A program made the translations under genes and the position numbers. A stretch of 47,769 nucleotides of DNA from Lachnospiraceae bacterium (lineage in GTDB: Bacteria; Bacillota; Clostridia; Lachnospirales; Lachnospiraceae), in NCBI GenBank assembly GCA_015056865.1, contig SVFM01000019.1:1-47769 (forward strand), in the 5' to 3' direction. The notes under the pieces were generated by a model. That model was not told the DNA's origin. It ran no database searches and saw nothing but the letters and a program-made list of their open reading frames with translations. Of this stretch, positions 1 through 7,958 are shown piece after piece. Numbering within the stretch: the first letter of the stretch is position 1; every line of letters starts with the position of its first letter.

Positions 1-115
<115 letters not shown>

Positions 116-284
116 AGTGTTCTCCCGATCAATATGCTCTCTGGCATTTGTCCGTTGATTTACCTGCATCAATTGCTTGATACTTTGGTTTGTTTTGTTC
201 TGAATAATTCATTAAGAATTTTCAGGGTTGCATTGCTGTTTATTTGTCAAGGTGCTCTGCTGACCTCTCGGCCGCAACTCGTTC

Positions 285-313
285 ATCATATCACGTTGCC
301 TAACCTTTGTCAA
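285..313 (-). promoter_or_regulatory. rRNA promoter P2
   Basis: On the minus strand a perfect -35 TTGACA (308-313) is separated by 17 bp from a -10 TATGAT (285-290), about 160 bp before the 16S 5' end. With the upstream P1 it gives the tandem arrangement usual for rRNA operons. The leader from here to position 115 contains no ORF worth calling. Confidence 0.8.
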
Positions 314-368
314 CAGGTTTTTACATGATTTCCGCCGCACTTTCATGTTTTTCGCGCGGTGGAATTTT

Positions 369-397
369 ATAATATCACCACTTTGATAACTTGTCAA
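369..397 (-). promoter_or_regulatory. rRNA promoter P1
   Basis: On the minus strand there is a consensus -35 TTGACA (392-397), a 17-bp spacer and a -10 TATTAT (369-374). The flanking sequence is very AT-rich (398-420), like an UP element. This is the upstream promoter of the rRNA operon whose 16S begins at about 115. Confidence 0.85.
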
Positions 398-427
398 TAT
401 TTTTTTATAATTTTAAAGCAAAGAATT

Positions 428-457
428 ACAGCCTGCAGCTATTACGCCACAGGCTGT
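428..457 (-). terminator. Probable terminator after cvpA
   Basis: An inverted repeat with 8-bp arms (ACAGCCTG / CAGGCTGT) and a 14-nt loop lies 13 nt past the CvpA-family stop codon. On the minus strand it is followed by a T-rich but interrupted tract. It separates the cvpA operon from the rRNA promoters. Confidence 0.6.
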
Positions 458-469
458 CTTTCATCACTT

Positions 470-982
470 TTACTGTAGTATATCAATAGGAAGAACTGAA
501 ATCTTATCACTTATAATACTCAGTAACTGGGCCAGATAATTGTTCGCATACAAGAAGGAAAGTATCTTGCTGTCCTGTACGTATCTCAAGATCTCCTGAC
601 CGATATGTCCGGTATCTACGTTGATCAGCAGTATGTATACTGTCCAGATCATCAGTATTGTTTCAAGCACACCGATAACCACACCCAACAGCTTATCAAA
701 GGAATGTACAACCGGCAGCTTTGCCACAACCTTCGCAGAAAAGAAAATCAGGCTCAAAAGCCTATGTATGATGGCCACCGCCACCAACAGAATAACTGCT
801 ACTATCAGACTGGTAATATCCTTTTTAAAATAGCTTGTAACAGCTGTACCAATCAGTGCGATCAATATGCTGACTACCAACAGGGATACAAAAGAAACAA
901 TTTCCTTTACCATCCCATGTTTAAAGCCTTCCACTATTCTCCAAATTAAGATCAGTGCTAAAACAATCAAAAGCCAATTCAT
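470..982 (-). CDS. cvpA: CvpA family membrane protein
   Basis: This 170-residue hydrophobic protein resembles the CvpA/colicin V production family, integral inner-membrane proteins of uncertain role; in Firmicutes relatives sit near cell-division and DNA-repair genes. Four membrane segments are visible at about residues 1-20, 28-50, 60-82 and 100-125, with the family-like early motif WRIVEGFKHGMVKE between the first two. The start ATG follows a good AAGGGGA site. It lies 10 nt after the preceding gene, so the two are probably cotranscribed, and a hairpin terminator follows. The family is assigned from topology and N-terminal pattern; the function is unknown. Confidence 0.75.
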   Translation of the reverse strand: MNWLLIVLALILIWRIVEGFKHGMVKEIVSFVSLLVVSILIALIGTAVTSYFKKDITSLIVAVILLVAVAIIHRLLSLIFFSAKVVAKLPVVHSFDKLLGVVIGVLETILMIWTVYILLINVDTGHIGQEILRYVQDSKILSFLYANNYLAQLLSIISDKISVLPIDILQ

Positions 983-992
983 AATTTTCCCC

Positions 993-2171
993 TTATCTCA
1001 TCCTGATCACATCAATCGAATCCTTTGTGATAACTGTATACTGGTACGATTTTCCGGTGGGCACAAGCAATTTCACCGATTTTTCAAAAATACCGTTGTA
1101 CTTTTCAATGCCGTCCATGGTTCCGATGTAAAGTTCTCTTTCATTATATATTAAATATCGATCTTTATCAAATAAAATATCTGTATGGTCCATATCGAAT
1201 GGGTGGCTGATGACCTTTTCACCCGACGCATTGTAAACATCCAGTCGTTTTCCGCTGCCGCTTAGAAACACCAGACCAACATACTCTTCATTATGGTACA
1301 CAGCCTGTAATTCCTCTGCGAAAAGGATATTGGCCACATTCTCCGGCTTTTGGCCGCCTCTGTAAAAGACCAGTCTGTCGTCCCCTACCGCAAAAGCTGT
1401 GTTATCACTCATAAACTGCACGTATGGCACCAAAGTATCCGCGTAGTCATATCCGCCCACAAAATTGTCCACCTGGTTCTGACCCACTTCGCCAAAGTTG
1501 TAAAAACCAATGCTGGATTTCACCTCTCCCATGTCCATGTACATATAAGACACCCCACAAAGGATACTGTTTGGCGAAAGACTGACTGCAAAAGGATACC
1601 CGTAATTTTTCATAGATGTCTTAAAATCTACCAGCGTTTCACCATTGGTATCGAAAGCCCGGATCCATGTGATATCCGAATCGTCAAGGACAGCCGCTAC
1701 AACACCTGATGCAGAAACACAGATAGATCGGATGGGCATAGTAGTATTTACCTCACCTAACTTTTCAGCATCGTTGTAAAGATAGATCCTGCGCCCGTTG
1801 TAATCGGCGATGGCCACCACATTTTCACATACGGCAACCATAGGGCTCTGCATCTCATAGGTCTGATTCCATTTGACCTTTCCCCCCGAACCCAAGCAGT
1901 GTGCACCATCTTTGCTGTATACCACAGCATGGTTCCCCAAACGCACTGCCGTAGTCCCCACCACCTCTACACTTTCCTGGGAGGACAATACATCATAGGA
2001 CTCATACTTGTGGTTCCGATAGTAAATATAACCTGCTGCCACCAACGCACACACGATCACCAATGCCAAAACCACACGGTACACAAATGACATTTTATGT
2101 CTATGTAGCTTTTCCGTGTAGGATATTTGTCTTTTTTCTTTTTCCCTGTTGAAATTTCTAATATTTGCCAT
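993..2171 (-). CDS. Membrane-anchored extracytoplasmic protein (DUF5711-like)
   Basis: This is a 392-residue protein with a basic cytoplasmic N-terminus, one membrane segment at about residues 29-51 and a long extracytoplasmic domain. The outer domain has repeated beta-strand-rich units (patterns such as VVYSKDG and GGKVKW) like a degenerate beta-propeller. It resembles the DUF5711 proteins of Lachnospiraceae, but that name comes from memory of the family's look. The ATG at 2171 is chosen over one four codons upstream because AGGA sits 6-7 nt before it. It is followed 10 nt later by cvpA. A promoter is visible at 2206-2234. No catalytic residues are recognised; an envelope role is inference. 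Confidence 0.7.
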   Translation of the reverse strand: MANIRNFNREKEKRQISYTEKLHRHKMSFVYRVVLALVIVCALVAAGYIYYRNHKYESYDVLSSQESVEVVGTTAVRLGNHAVVYSKDGAHCLGSGGKVKWNQTYEMQSPMVAVCENVVAIADYNGRRIYLYNDAEKLGEVNTTMPIRSICVSASGVVAAVLDDSDITWIRAFDTNGETLVDFKTSMKNYGYPFAVSLSPNSILCGVSYMYMDMGEVKSSIGFYNFGEVGQNQVDNFVGGYDYADTLVPYVQFMSDNTAFAVGDDRLVFYRGGQKPENVANILFAEELQAVYHNEEYVGLVFLSGSGKRLDVYNASGEKVISHPFDMDHTDILFDKDRYLIYNERELYIGTMDGIEKYNGIFEKSVKLLVPTGKSYQYTVITKDSIDVIRMR

Positions 2172-2205
2172 ACTCTTCCTCATGCAGTAACTTTGTCCGT
2201 ACTTT

Positions 2206-2234
2206 AGTATAACAAATTTTACTTCGGAAGTAAA
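2206..2234 (-). promoter_or_regulatory. Promoter for the 2171/cvpA operon, overlapping a palindrome
   Basis: Minus-strand -35 TTTACT (2229-2234), 17-bp spacer and -10 TATACT (2206-2211). The -35 lies in a perfect inverted repeat with 10-bp arms (ATTTTACTTC / GAAGTAAAAT, 2215-2235) that also contains the stop codon of the upstream LysM gene. The palindrome could be an operator or a weak terminator. Confidence 0.6.
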
Positions 2235-3391
2235 ATGATTTGTCCAATCTTTATATGGTCTGCGTTCTCTATGCCATTCAGCTCACAAATTTCCTGCATA
2301 ATGGCCTCCGATCCATACCGCTCCCTGCAAAGTTCCAGCAAAGTATCCCCTTTTTGGATCACATAAGTAACCGTCTGCACCGGCTCCTGCTCTTCCGGCT
2401 CCTGGGAGGGCTCTATAGATGGCTCTGCGGATGGTTCCGTGGATGGTGCAACACTTTCCCCGGTGCTCTCCGGTGTCTGTGTGCTCTCTTGGGTAGAAGC
2501 ATCCGGAAGAGATGCGCTCTCCGGGGATGCTTCCGGTTCAGAATTTGTGTCTTCCACAATCGGTACACTCTCCTTAAGCCCCTCTCTTTCCTGATCCGGC
2601 AGTTTCTGTTCACTCAAACTCTCGATCACTTGCCTGGCAGCCACCTGCAATTCTTTTCTTTTTTCTTCATCACCCAGGGTCGCAATCCCTATCACGCAGA
2701 GAAGCACCACCGCACCAACCCACACTGTGCGCCACTTGATTGGCTTCTTCTCAGTATATTTTACCGAAACCTGTTTTTTACTCAGCCCTCTGGCGGCCTC
2801 CAGCTTCTTGCTCCGCTCCGATAATCTATGTTCCAGATCTCCCCCGGCGGTCAAACGTCCTGCTTCCCACCCGGAACCCCTTTGGGAAAAAGCTTTGTCC
2901 CGCTTACTTGCAGGCTGTTCTTCCTTTTCGGGACTGGTATGTACACCTTCTCGTTCCTGATTTCCGGATGTCACCAGGAAATTCAACATGCAGTCATTTT
3001 TTTCAAAGAATGTGGCATAACCGTCTATCCGCAGTCCTTTTCCCTGCTCCATGAGATAAAATCCATCCGGCAACTCTCCGTTTAAGCTGCACCACGCCAG
3101 AAACTGATAAGATTCAAAAAACTCCTGCTGTACCTGCTCTATACTTTCACGTTCCAGTTCCGACAAATACTGCCCGCGGCCTTCCAGTCCCGGGACCACT
3201 GAGGCACCATACAAAAAATAATATCTTACATTTTCTTCCACATATTTTTGCCCATAAAGAGCAATTCCCTTAAGCTGCCCCTGAGAAGTCCGGTTGACCT
3301 GTTTGATATACGAAATGACATAATCCTCCACAAAGATCTTGTGAAGCTTATCCGGCTTGCCTATCTGTACAATATTTTTTGGTAGATCCAT
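2219..3391 (-). CDS. LysM domain membrane protein
   Basis: This 390-residue protein has an N-terminal cytoplasmic domain of about 140 residues that I do not recognise, a charged linker, a single membrane segment at about 222-239, a Ser/Pro/Glu/Thr-rich spacer at 280-340 typical of wall-spanning linkers, and a C-terminal LysM domain at about 342-389 (YVIQKGDTLLELC, ending IKIGQIILLPK). LysM binds N-acetylglucosamine-containing glycans, so the C-terminus probably contacts peptidoglycan or spore cortex. The topology resembles sporulation and cell-envelope LysM proteins of clostridia. The start follows a GGGGGTGA site. The gene stands alone upstream of the 2171 gene. Confidence 0.8.
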   Translation of the reverse strand: MDLPKNIVQIGKPDKLHKIFVEDYVISYIKQVNRTSQGQLKGIALYGQKYVEENVRYYFLYGASVVPGLEGRGQYLSELERESIEQVQQEFFESYQFLAWCSLNGELPDGFYLMEQGKGLRIDGYATFFEKNDCMLNFLVTSGNQEREGVHTSPEKEEQPASKRDKAFSQRGSGWEAGRLTAGGDLEHRLSERSKKLEAARGLSKKQVSVKYTEKKPIKWRTVWVGAVVLLCVIGIATLGDEEKRKELQVAARQVIESLSEQKLPDQEREGLKESVPIVEDTNSEPEASPESASLPDASTQESTQTPESTGESVAPSTEPSAEPSIEPSQEPEEQEPVQTVTYVIQKGDTLLELCRERYGSEAIMQEICELNGIENADHIKIGQIILLPK

Positions 3392-3503
3392 GCGTTCACC
3401 CCCGGCTGTTTCATTTTGCCTTCAGTATATCTTATTTGCAGCGCACTTTTTGGAAAATATTGTCCCTGCTTCTTATTTTTTCAGTGACAAAAAGGGACAA
3501 AAG

Positions 3504-3529
3504 GACCGCTGACTTTCCCATCAGCGGTC
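3504..3529 (-). terminator. Terminator after the first isomerase gene
   Basis: A 9-bp GC-rich inverted repeat (GACCGCTGA / TCAGCGGTC) with an 8-nt loop sits just past the stop at 3535. On the minus strand it is followed by CTTTTGTCCCTTTTTG, giving a standard intrinsic terminator. Confidence 0.85.
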
Positions 3530-3534
3530 TCCTC

Positions 3535-4383
3535 TTATCCCTCATAGGTACCTTGGAACATTTCCTGCAAAATAGTAGCAGAATCAAAACACAGCCGATA
3601 ATAATTGGCTCTCGCTCTTTCGATCACATTTGTCAACTCCAAATTCAGGTCACGGTCATACCCTGTATCCCGCAGGGCCTCCATGATCTTTTGCATATCA
3701 ATATAACCAAACAGCGGAGGCAGGTGCCAATCCTGCTCCTTATAATTACTGGAGATATGGGTTGCCTTGATCCTCTTTCCCAGCTGCCTGATTACCTTGG
3801 GCTGATCAAAACTCATCAGGTTTGCGTGACCTGTGTCCCAACAGATTCCAATCCTATCACTCTCAAAGTAATCAACGATCTCGCACAGATCATCCGGATC
3901 CGAAGAGTACCATCTATGTCTGGGACAATCAGGGAAAATAGGAATGTTTTCCACCGCAACGCCTGTCCCCCATTTCTCAGCAGTCTCTAAAAGGGGCTTT
4001 AATGCTTCCTTGTTGTGTTCAAAGGAAAGTCTCCAATCGTATCCCGAGCTGACAGCTGTCCTGGGATGATAAACCGCCCAATCTGCTCCCACCATAGCCG
4101 CCGCCTTCACTCCATTGTCTATGGCACGATCCATGAATTCATCCGTAGTTTCGCTGGATTGAAAAAAGCTGTAACAGGGAAGATGCGTTTGCATACACCT
4201 CATGCCTTGACGGTCCAGTTCCTCCTTGATGGCCTTCATATAATCTGCTATATCCTCCCTTGCACAGGTGTTCGTCCACATCAGAAGCCCCACCGTCCGG
4301 AAACCGGCGTCCTTTACCCAACCAAGCTCTTTTTTGAAGCGCTCTATGTCGTTAAACGCCTCAATGGTGATCGATCTATTCAT
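3535..4383 (-). CDS. Sugar phosphate isomerase/epimerase, TIM barrel (paralog 1)
   Basis: This 282-residue protein is of the xylose isomerase-like TIM-barrel superfamily (AP endonuclease family 2 fold), which isomerises or epimerises sugars, inositols or keto-sugars with a divalent metal. The expected metal ligands are visible: Glu145 (VAVENIP), Asp183 (ICWDTGHAN), His209 (KATHISSN) and Glu249 (LNLELTN); His106 lies in YHPRT. An upstream in-frame ATG exists, but the start at 4383 follows a strong GGGAGGTG site. It is divergent from two paralogs across a 166-bp region with a palindromic operator. The substrate is not known; co-regulation with paralogs 2 and 3 suggests one carbohydrate pathway. 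Confidence 0.88.
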   Translation of the reverse strand: MNRSITIEAFNDIERFKKELGWVKDAGFRTVGLLMWTNTCAREDIADYMKAIKEELDRQGMRCMQTHLPCYSFFQSSETTDEFMDRAIDNGVKAAAMVGADWAVYHPRTAVSSGYDWRLSFEHNKEALKPLLETAEKWGTGVAVENIPIFPDCPRHRWYSSDPDDLCEIVDYFESDRIGICWDTGHANLMSFDQPKVIRQLGKRIKATHISSNYKEQDWHLPPLFGYIDMQKIMEALRDTGYDRDLNLELTNVIERARANYYRLCFDSATILQEMFQGTYEG

Positions 4384-4419
4384 TACTTGCACCTCCCACT
4401 TATGGTTTTTGATAAGCCA

Positions 4420-4447
4420 ATTATAGCATTCCCTGTTCAAAAAGCAA
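4420..4447 (-). promoter_or_regulatory. Leftward promoter for isomerase paralog 1
   Basis: A consensus -10 TATAAT (4420-4425) on the minus strand has a moderate -35 TTGCTT (4442-4447) at 16-bp spacing. The twin palindrome at 4466-4494 lies immediately upstream, in activator-like position. Confidence 0.6.
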
Positions 4448-4465
4448 CGTCAACCTGATAGTCTT

Positions 4466-4494
4466 TCAAATTTTGACGAACTTTCAAAATTTGA
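4466..4494. promoter_or_regulatory. Twin palindromic operator between divergent isomerase genes
   Basis: Two 11-bp elements, TCAAATTTTGA (4466-4476) and TCAAAATTTGA (4484-4494), are exact reverse complements and are spaced 18 bp centre to centre. They also form tandem 18-bp direct repeats beginning CTTTCAAA. They lie between the two divergent -10 boxes and abut the region where the rightward -35 should be, which is poor. This fits a dimeric or AraC-type activator serving both directions. The regulator is not encoded nearby. Confidence 0.6.
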
Positions 4495-4517
4495 TGGAGT
4501 TACGCAGGTGGCCGTGT

Positions 4518-4523
4518 TATAAT
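4518..4523 (+). promoter_or_regulatory. Rightward -10 box for isomerase paralogs 2 and 3
   Basis: A perfect TATAAT lies 26 nt before the start codon at 4550. No good -35 occurs at 16-18 bp; TTGATG at 4491-4496 is 21 bp away. A weak -35 next to the operator suggests activator dependence. Confidence 0.55.
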
Positions 4524-4549
4524 CGGGGCAAAGAAAGGAGGGATATTTC

Positions 4550-5395
4550 ATGCTATCCATCAACATAGCACCTCAAGGTGACTTAGAAAAAGACATCCGA
4601 TTTTTTGAACTGTTAAAAGCTTGCGGATTTACCCACGTTGGTATTGAATTTCAGAAATGTCCATGGCTTGCCGAAGACAAATGGCCCCAAAAGGTTCAGG
4701 CGCTTCGGAAAGCGATCCAAGCCACAGGCATAGGCCTTTCCTCTGCTCACTTACACCACTATCCTCTGGATATTGGGTGTTCTGTAAAATACGAGGAAAC
4801 CGAGGAGTTGATCGCTCGTTCCGTGCAAGCTGCGCTGAAAATCGGTGCACCTGCCTTCACTGTCCATCCTCGCTCCTCCATGGATCAGAATTTTTCAAGA
4901 GAGGTCAGTGCCAAACAGAACAAGGAAGATTTTTTTCCTATACTGGAGCAGGCCCAGGAACACGGAGCCAAGCTGCTTTTTGAAAACATGCCTGTTTTTC
5001 CGGACTTTCCGGAGCGAAGATATTTTTCTTCAAAGCCCGAAGAATTTGCGGAGTTCATTGATTCCTTCCATTCCACCGGTGTTGGCGTATGTTGGGATGT
5101 GGGCCATGCCCATATGCTTCTAAACGAGGACGAATTTGGCCACATGAAACAATTAGGGACGCGGATTCAACTGATCGAATTGAGCAACAACTGGATTCGC
5201 TACGATTCCCATCTCCTTCCCTCTAAGGGCGACGTAGACTGGAGTGCCTTTGCGGCTGCAGCAAAAGAAATGAACTATACAGGCTCTTTAATTCTGGATG
5301 CCAAACCCGCAAAGGTTCCCGAGATTGCCAAGGCCTACTACACTCATGCCTATGACTGCATGAAATCTATCAAAGAAAGGATTGATAAAGCATGA
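4550..5395 (+). CDS. Sugar isomerase/epimerase-like TIM barrel protein (paralog 2, altered metal site)
   Basis: This 281-residue protein has the same fold and length as its neighbours: Glu145 (LLFENMP), Asp183 (VCWDVGHAH), His106 (VHPRS). Two of the four usual metal ligands differ. The His of THISSN is Glu210 (LIELSNN), and the final Glu is Asp250 (LILDAKP). It may bind metal differently, use another substrate or be non-catalytic. The start follows AAGGAGGG. Its stop overlaps the next start (ATGA, 4-nt overlap), so the two genes are translationally coupled. The family is secure; the activity is not. Confidence 0.85.
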   Translation: MLSINIAPQGDLEKDIRFFELLKACGFTHVGIEFQKCPWLAEDKWPQKVQALRKAIQATGIGLSSAHLHHYPLDIGCSVKYEETEELIARSVQAALKIGAPAFTVHPRSSMDQNFSREVSAKQNKEDFFPILEQAQEHGAKLLFENMPVFPDFPERRYFSSKPEEFAEFIDSFHSTGVGVCWDVGHAHMLLNEDEFGHMKQLGTRIQLIELSNNWIRYDSHLLPSKGDVDWSAFAAAAKEMNYTGSLILDAKPAKVPEIAKAYYTHAYDCMKSIKERIDKA

Positions 5396-6246
5396 TTCTT
5401 TCCACCAATCACTGGGGTCACAAAAATCACATACCCAACATCACCGAATTTGAGCTGGTAAAAGCAGCAGGTTTTTCAGATATCACCATAGAATTTAACG
5501 ATAAAAGCATCCTGCTCTCTGAGGATTTCGAGGCAAAGATCAAAGAGTTGAAAGGGATACTGGACTCCATCGGCTTAACCGTTTCCCAAACCCATCTGCA
5601 AGGCTATCCTCTTCTGCTGGGTGCTTCTGTCACCGATCCGGAGACCGACAGACTGATAGAACGCTCCGTGATCGCGACGGCAATTTTAGATGCTCCCTGG
5701 GGTGTATTCCACCCAAGAACCTGTTTTGATGCAGTCGATGACAGGAAGCTCAATTTAGAGGAAAACATAAAATATACTGCCCCTATCTTAAAAGCTGCTG
5801 AAAAGTACGGTGTGGGAATCGCAGTGGAAAATATTCCCACTTGGCAGGACGCTCCCAAAAATCGCTTTTTCTCATCCGATTATCGGGAATTGATTGATCT
5901 TGTGGATGCCTTTGATGGCAATCCCTATCTGGGAATCTGTTGGGATACAGGACACGCCAACTTGAATATGCATTGTGACGATCAATTTGAAGCCATCCGG
6001 CAGATAGGTCACAGACTGAAGACTACACACATAGCCTCAAACGATGGTAGATATGACGATCATATGATGCCTCCGGCTTTCGGAACAGTGGACTGTGAAA
6101 AGCTGGCAGCTGTTTTGAAGGAAATCAAATACGATGGATCCATCTGCTGCGAACTCAACGGCAGCGATCTCCCGGAAGTGACAGGCACGTACATTAAGCT
6201 CTCCTATGCCTGCGGTAAATATCTGATGGATCTGATACAGAGCTAA
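5392..6246 (+). CDS. Sugar phosphate isomerase/epimerase, TIM barrel (paralog 3)
   Basis: This 284-residue protein keeps all the expected metal ligands: Glu146 (IAVENIP), Asp185 (ICWDTGHAN), His213 (KTTHIASN) and Glu254 (CCELNG), with His107 in FHPRT. It is closer to paralog 1 than to paralog 2 in these motifs. It overlaps paralog 2 by 4 nt and is followed at once by a strong terminator, so 2 and 3 form a two-gene operon. The family includes L-ribulose, hydroxypyruvate, tagatose/psicose and inosose enzymes; the substrate cannot be chosen from sequence. Confidence 0.88.
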   Translation: MILSTNHWGHKNHIPNITEFELVKAAGFSDITIEFNDKSILLSEDFEAKIKELKGILDSIGLTVSQTHLQGYPLLLGASVTDPETDRLIERSVIATAILDAPWGVFHPRTCFDAVDDRKLNLEENIKYTAPILKAAEKYGVGIAVENIPTWQDAPKNRFFSSDYRELIDLVDAFDGNPYLGICWDTGHANLNMHCDDQFEAIRQIGHRLKTTHIASNDGRYDDHMMPPAFGTVDCEKLAAVLKEIKYDGSICCELNGSDLPEVTGTYIKLSYACGKYLMDLIQS

Positions 6247-6250
6247 TCAT

Positions 6251-6297
6251 AAACGGGTGTACCTCAAGTCATTTCAAGACTTGGGGCGCACCCGTTT
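6251..6297. terminator. Bidirectional terminator between isomerase operon and galM
   Basis: A long inverted repeat (arms 6251-6270 and 6278-6297, beginning AAACGGGTG and ending CACCCGTTT, 7-nt loop) lies between two convergent genes. Both stems end in A/T-rich tails, so it can serve both strands. Confidence 0.85.
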
Positions 6298-6313
6298 CAT
6301 TCACCTTATTTTA

Positions 6314-7348
6314 TTACAAAAACTCGTAGATGGTAGTTGACTTATACTCCCTTCCTGGGCCAAACACCGCGCTGGGGAAACCAGGCTTATTGGCTGTATC
6401 AGGGAAAAACTGTGTCTCCAGACAAAAAGCCCCACGCCTGCCGTAGGTCATTCCACCTTTACCGGATGTGGCCGGAAGCATATTACCTGCGTAAAACTGC
6501 ACCCCAGGCAAAGTGGTATACACCTTCATTGTCCTGCCTGCTGCAGACACCTCCGCAAACTGTTGCAGAGAGCCGTTCCAGTTGTCCAGCACCCAGTTAT
6601 GATCATAGCCGCCTGCCACTTTCAGCGGCTCAAAACCATCATCGATGCGCTCTCCAATGGTATGTGGCACTGTAAAATCCATTGGGGTTTCTGCCACCGG
6701 TGCAATCTCCCCCGTAGGGATCAACTCGGGCGAGGTGGGTGTATAATGAGAAGCCTTGATATGCATCAAATGATCCTCAATACTGCCCACACCATGACCC
6801 TTTAGATTAAAATAACTGTGATTGGTCATATTAAAGATCGTATTGCGGTCACTGACCCCATGATATTCCAGAATCAGCTGATTCTTCTCATTCAAGGTGT
6901 AGGTCACCGATATTTTACGGTTACCAGGAAATCCCAGACTGCCGTCCCCATCCTCCATGAAAAATGTGACGCTGTTGTCACCGCATCGGGCATTCCAAAT
7001 CCGCTTATGAAATCCCTTTTGCTTATGGCTGTGCAGATTATTGCCGTTGTCATTGGGATCCAGTTCACAACGCTGTCCATCCAAAACAAAGGCCGCACCA
7101 CCGATGCGATTCGCATTAGGCCCCACGGTAGCGCCGAAGAAGTCCGGATTTTCCAGATATTCCTCCAGCGTATCATAGCCCAGAACCACATCCGCTATGT
7201 CACCCTTGTCATCCGGCACCTTAAGACTTACCAAAACGGCCCCGAAATCGATCACTTCCGCACACAATCCATTGGTATTTTGAAGCACATATTTTGTAAT
7301 TACCCTGCCATCCGGCATCACACCGAATGTTTTTGTGTCTACGCTCAT
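6314..7348 (-). CDS. galM: Aldose 1-epimerase (mutarotase)
   Basis: This 344-residue protein interconverts alpha and beta anomers of aldohexoses, feeding the Leloir pathway and glycolysis in the cytoplasm. Family hallmarks are present: NLHSHKQKGFHKRIW with His106, MTNHSYFNL with His177, and the catalytic Glu in FCLETQFFPD near residue 309. The start at 7348 (MSVDTKTFG) is chosen because AAGGAG precedes it; the in-frame ATG at 7381 would overlap recR and lacks a site. It lies 13 nt after recR and is probably the last gene of the dnaX-ybaB-recR transcript. Confidence 0.93.
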   Translation of the reverse strand: MSVDTKTFGVMPDGRVITKYVLQNTNGLCAEVIDFGAVLVSLKVPDDKGDIADVVLGYDTLEEYLENPDFFGATVGPNANRIGGAAFVLDGQRCELDPNDNGNNLHSHKQKGFHKRIWNARCGDNSVTFFMEDGDGSLGFPGNRKISVTYTLNEKNQLILEYHGVSDRNTIFNMTNHSYFNLKGHGVGSIEDHLMHIKASHYTPTSPELIPTGEIAPVAETPMDFTVPHTIGERIDDGFEPLKVAGGYDHNWVLDNWNGSLQQFAEVSAAGRTMKVYTTLPGVQFYAGNMLPATSGKGGMTYGRRGAFCLETQFFPDTANKPGFPSAVFGPGREYKSTTIYEFL

Positions 7349-7361
7349 AAATTCTCCTTGT

Positions 7362-7958
7362 CTAAAGTTCAATACGTCCATCCAACGCTCGCAGCAATGT
7401 TACTTCATCAATATACTCCAGATCACCGCCTACCGGTACACCACTGGCAATTCTTGTCACCTTCACTCCCAGCGGTTTGATCAGCTTACTGATGTACATA
7501 GCAGTGGTCTCTCCTTCCAGACTGGAATTGGTGGCAATGATCACCTCCTCCACATCCTCCTTCAGACGCTGTAACAGTTCTTTCAGCTTGATGTCACTGG
7601 GGCCGATGCCCAGCATAGGCGAAATGGCTCCGTGCAATACATGGTACACCCCTTCATATCTGCCGGTTTTTTCGTAGGCTGCCAGATCTCTGGAGTTTTC
7701 TACTACCATGATCAGCTTATGATTGCGCCCCTGATTGGCGCAAATGGGACAGGTTTCCCGATCGGTCAGCGTATAACATCTGCTGCAGTATCTGATATTT
7801 TGCTTGGCGTCCAGGATGGTCCCTGCCAGACGCTTTACCTTATCCTCCGGCATGTCGATCAAATGAAAGGCCAGCCTCTGGGCTGACTTGTTGCCGATAC
7901 CCGGAAGCGCCGAAAGTTCCTCTATTAACTTATTGATGTGGCCACTGTACAGTTCCAT
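7362..7958 (-). CDS. recR: Recombination mediator protein RecR
   Basis: This 198-residue protein works with RecO and RecF to load RecA at gaps. It has the N-terminal helix-hairpin-helix (LPGIGNKSAQRLAFHL), a four-cysteine zinc finger (CSRC...CPIC, about residues 57-72) and a Toprim domain (IMVVENSRDLAAYE, then GVPVGGDLEYIDEVTL). The length matches the family. Its start codon meets the ybaB stop, giving the classic dnaX-ybaB-recR order. Confidence 0.97.
   Translation of the reverse strand: MELYSGHINKLIEELSALPGIGNKSAQRLAFHLIDMPEDKVKRLAGTILDAKQNIRYCSRCYTLTDRETCPICANQGRNHKLIMVVENSRDLAAYEKTGRYEGVYHVLHGAISPMLGIGPSDIKLKELLQRLKEDVEEVIIATNSSLEGETTAMYISKLIKPLGVKVTRIASGVPVGGDLEYIDEVTLLRALDGRIEL

Noticed and set aside
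245..250. A third TTGACA in the rRNA leader
   Set aside because: No -10-like hexamer 16-18 bp downstream, so it is not called a promoter.
134..397. Two short ORFs in the rRNA leader
   Set aside because: They overlap the rRNA promoters and leader and lack family similarity.
605..949. ORF opposite the cvpA gene
   Set aside because: Cys/Gln/His-rich shadow of a hydrophobic coding strand; no ribosome site.
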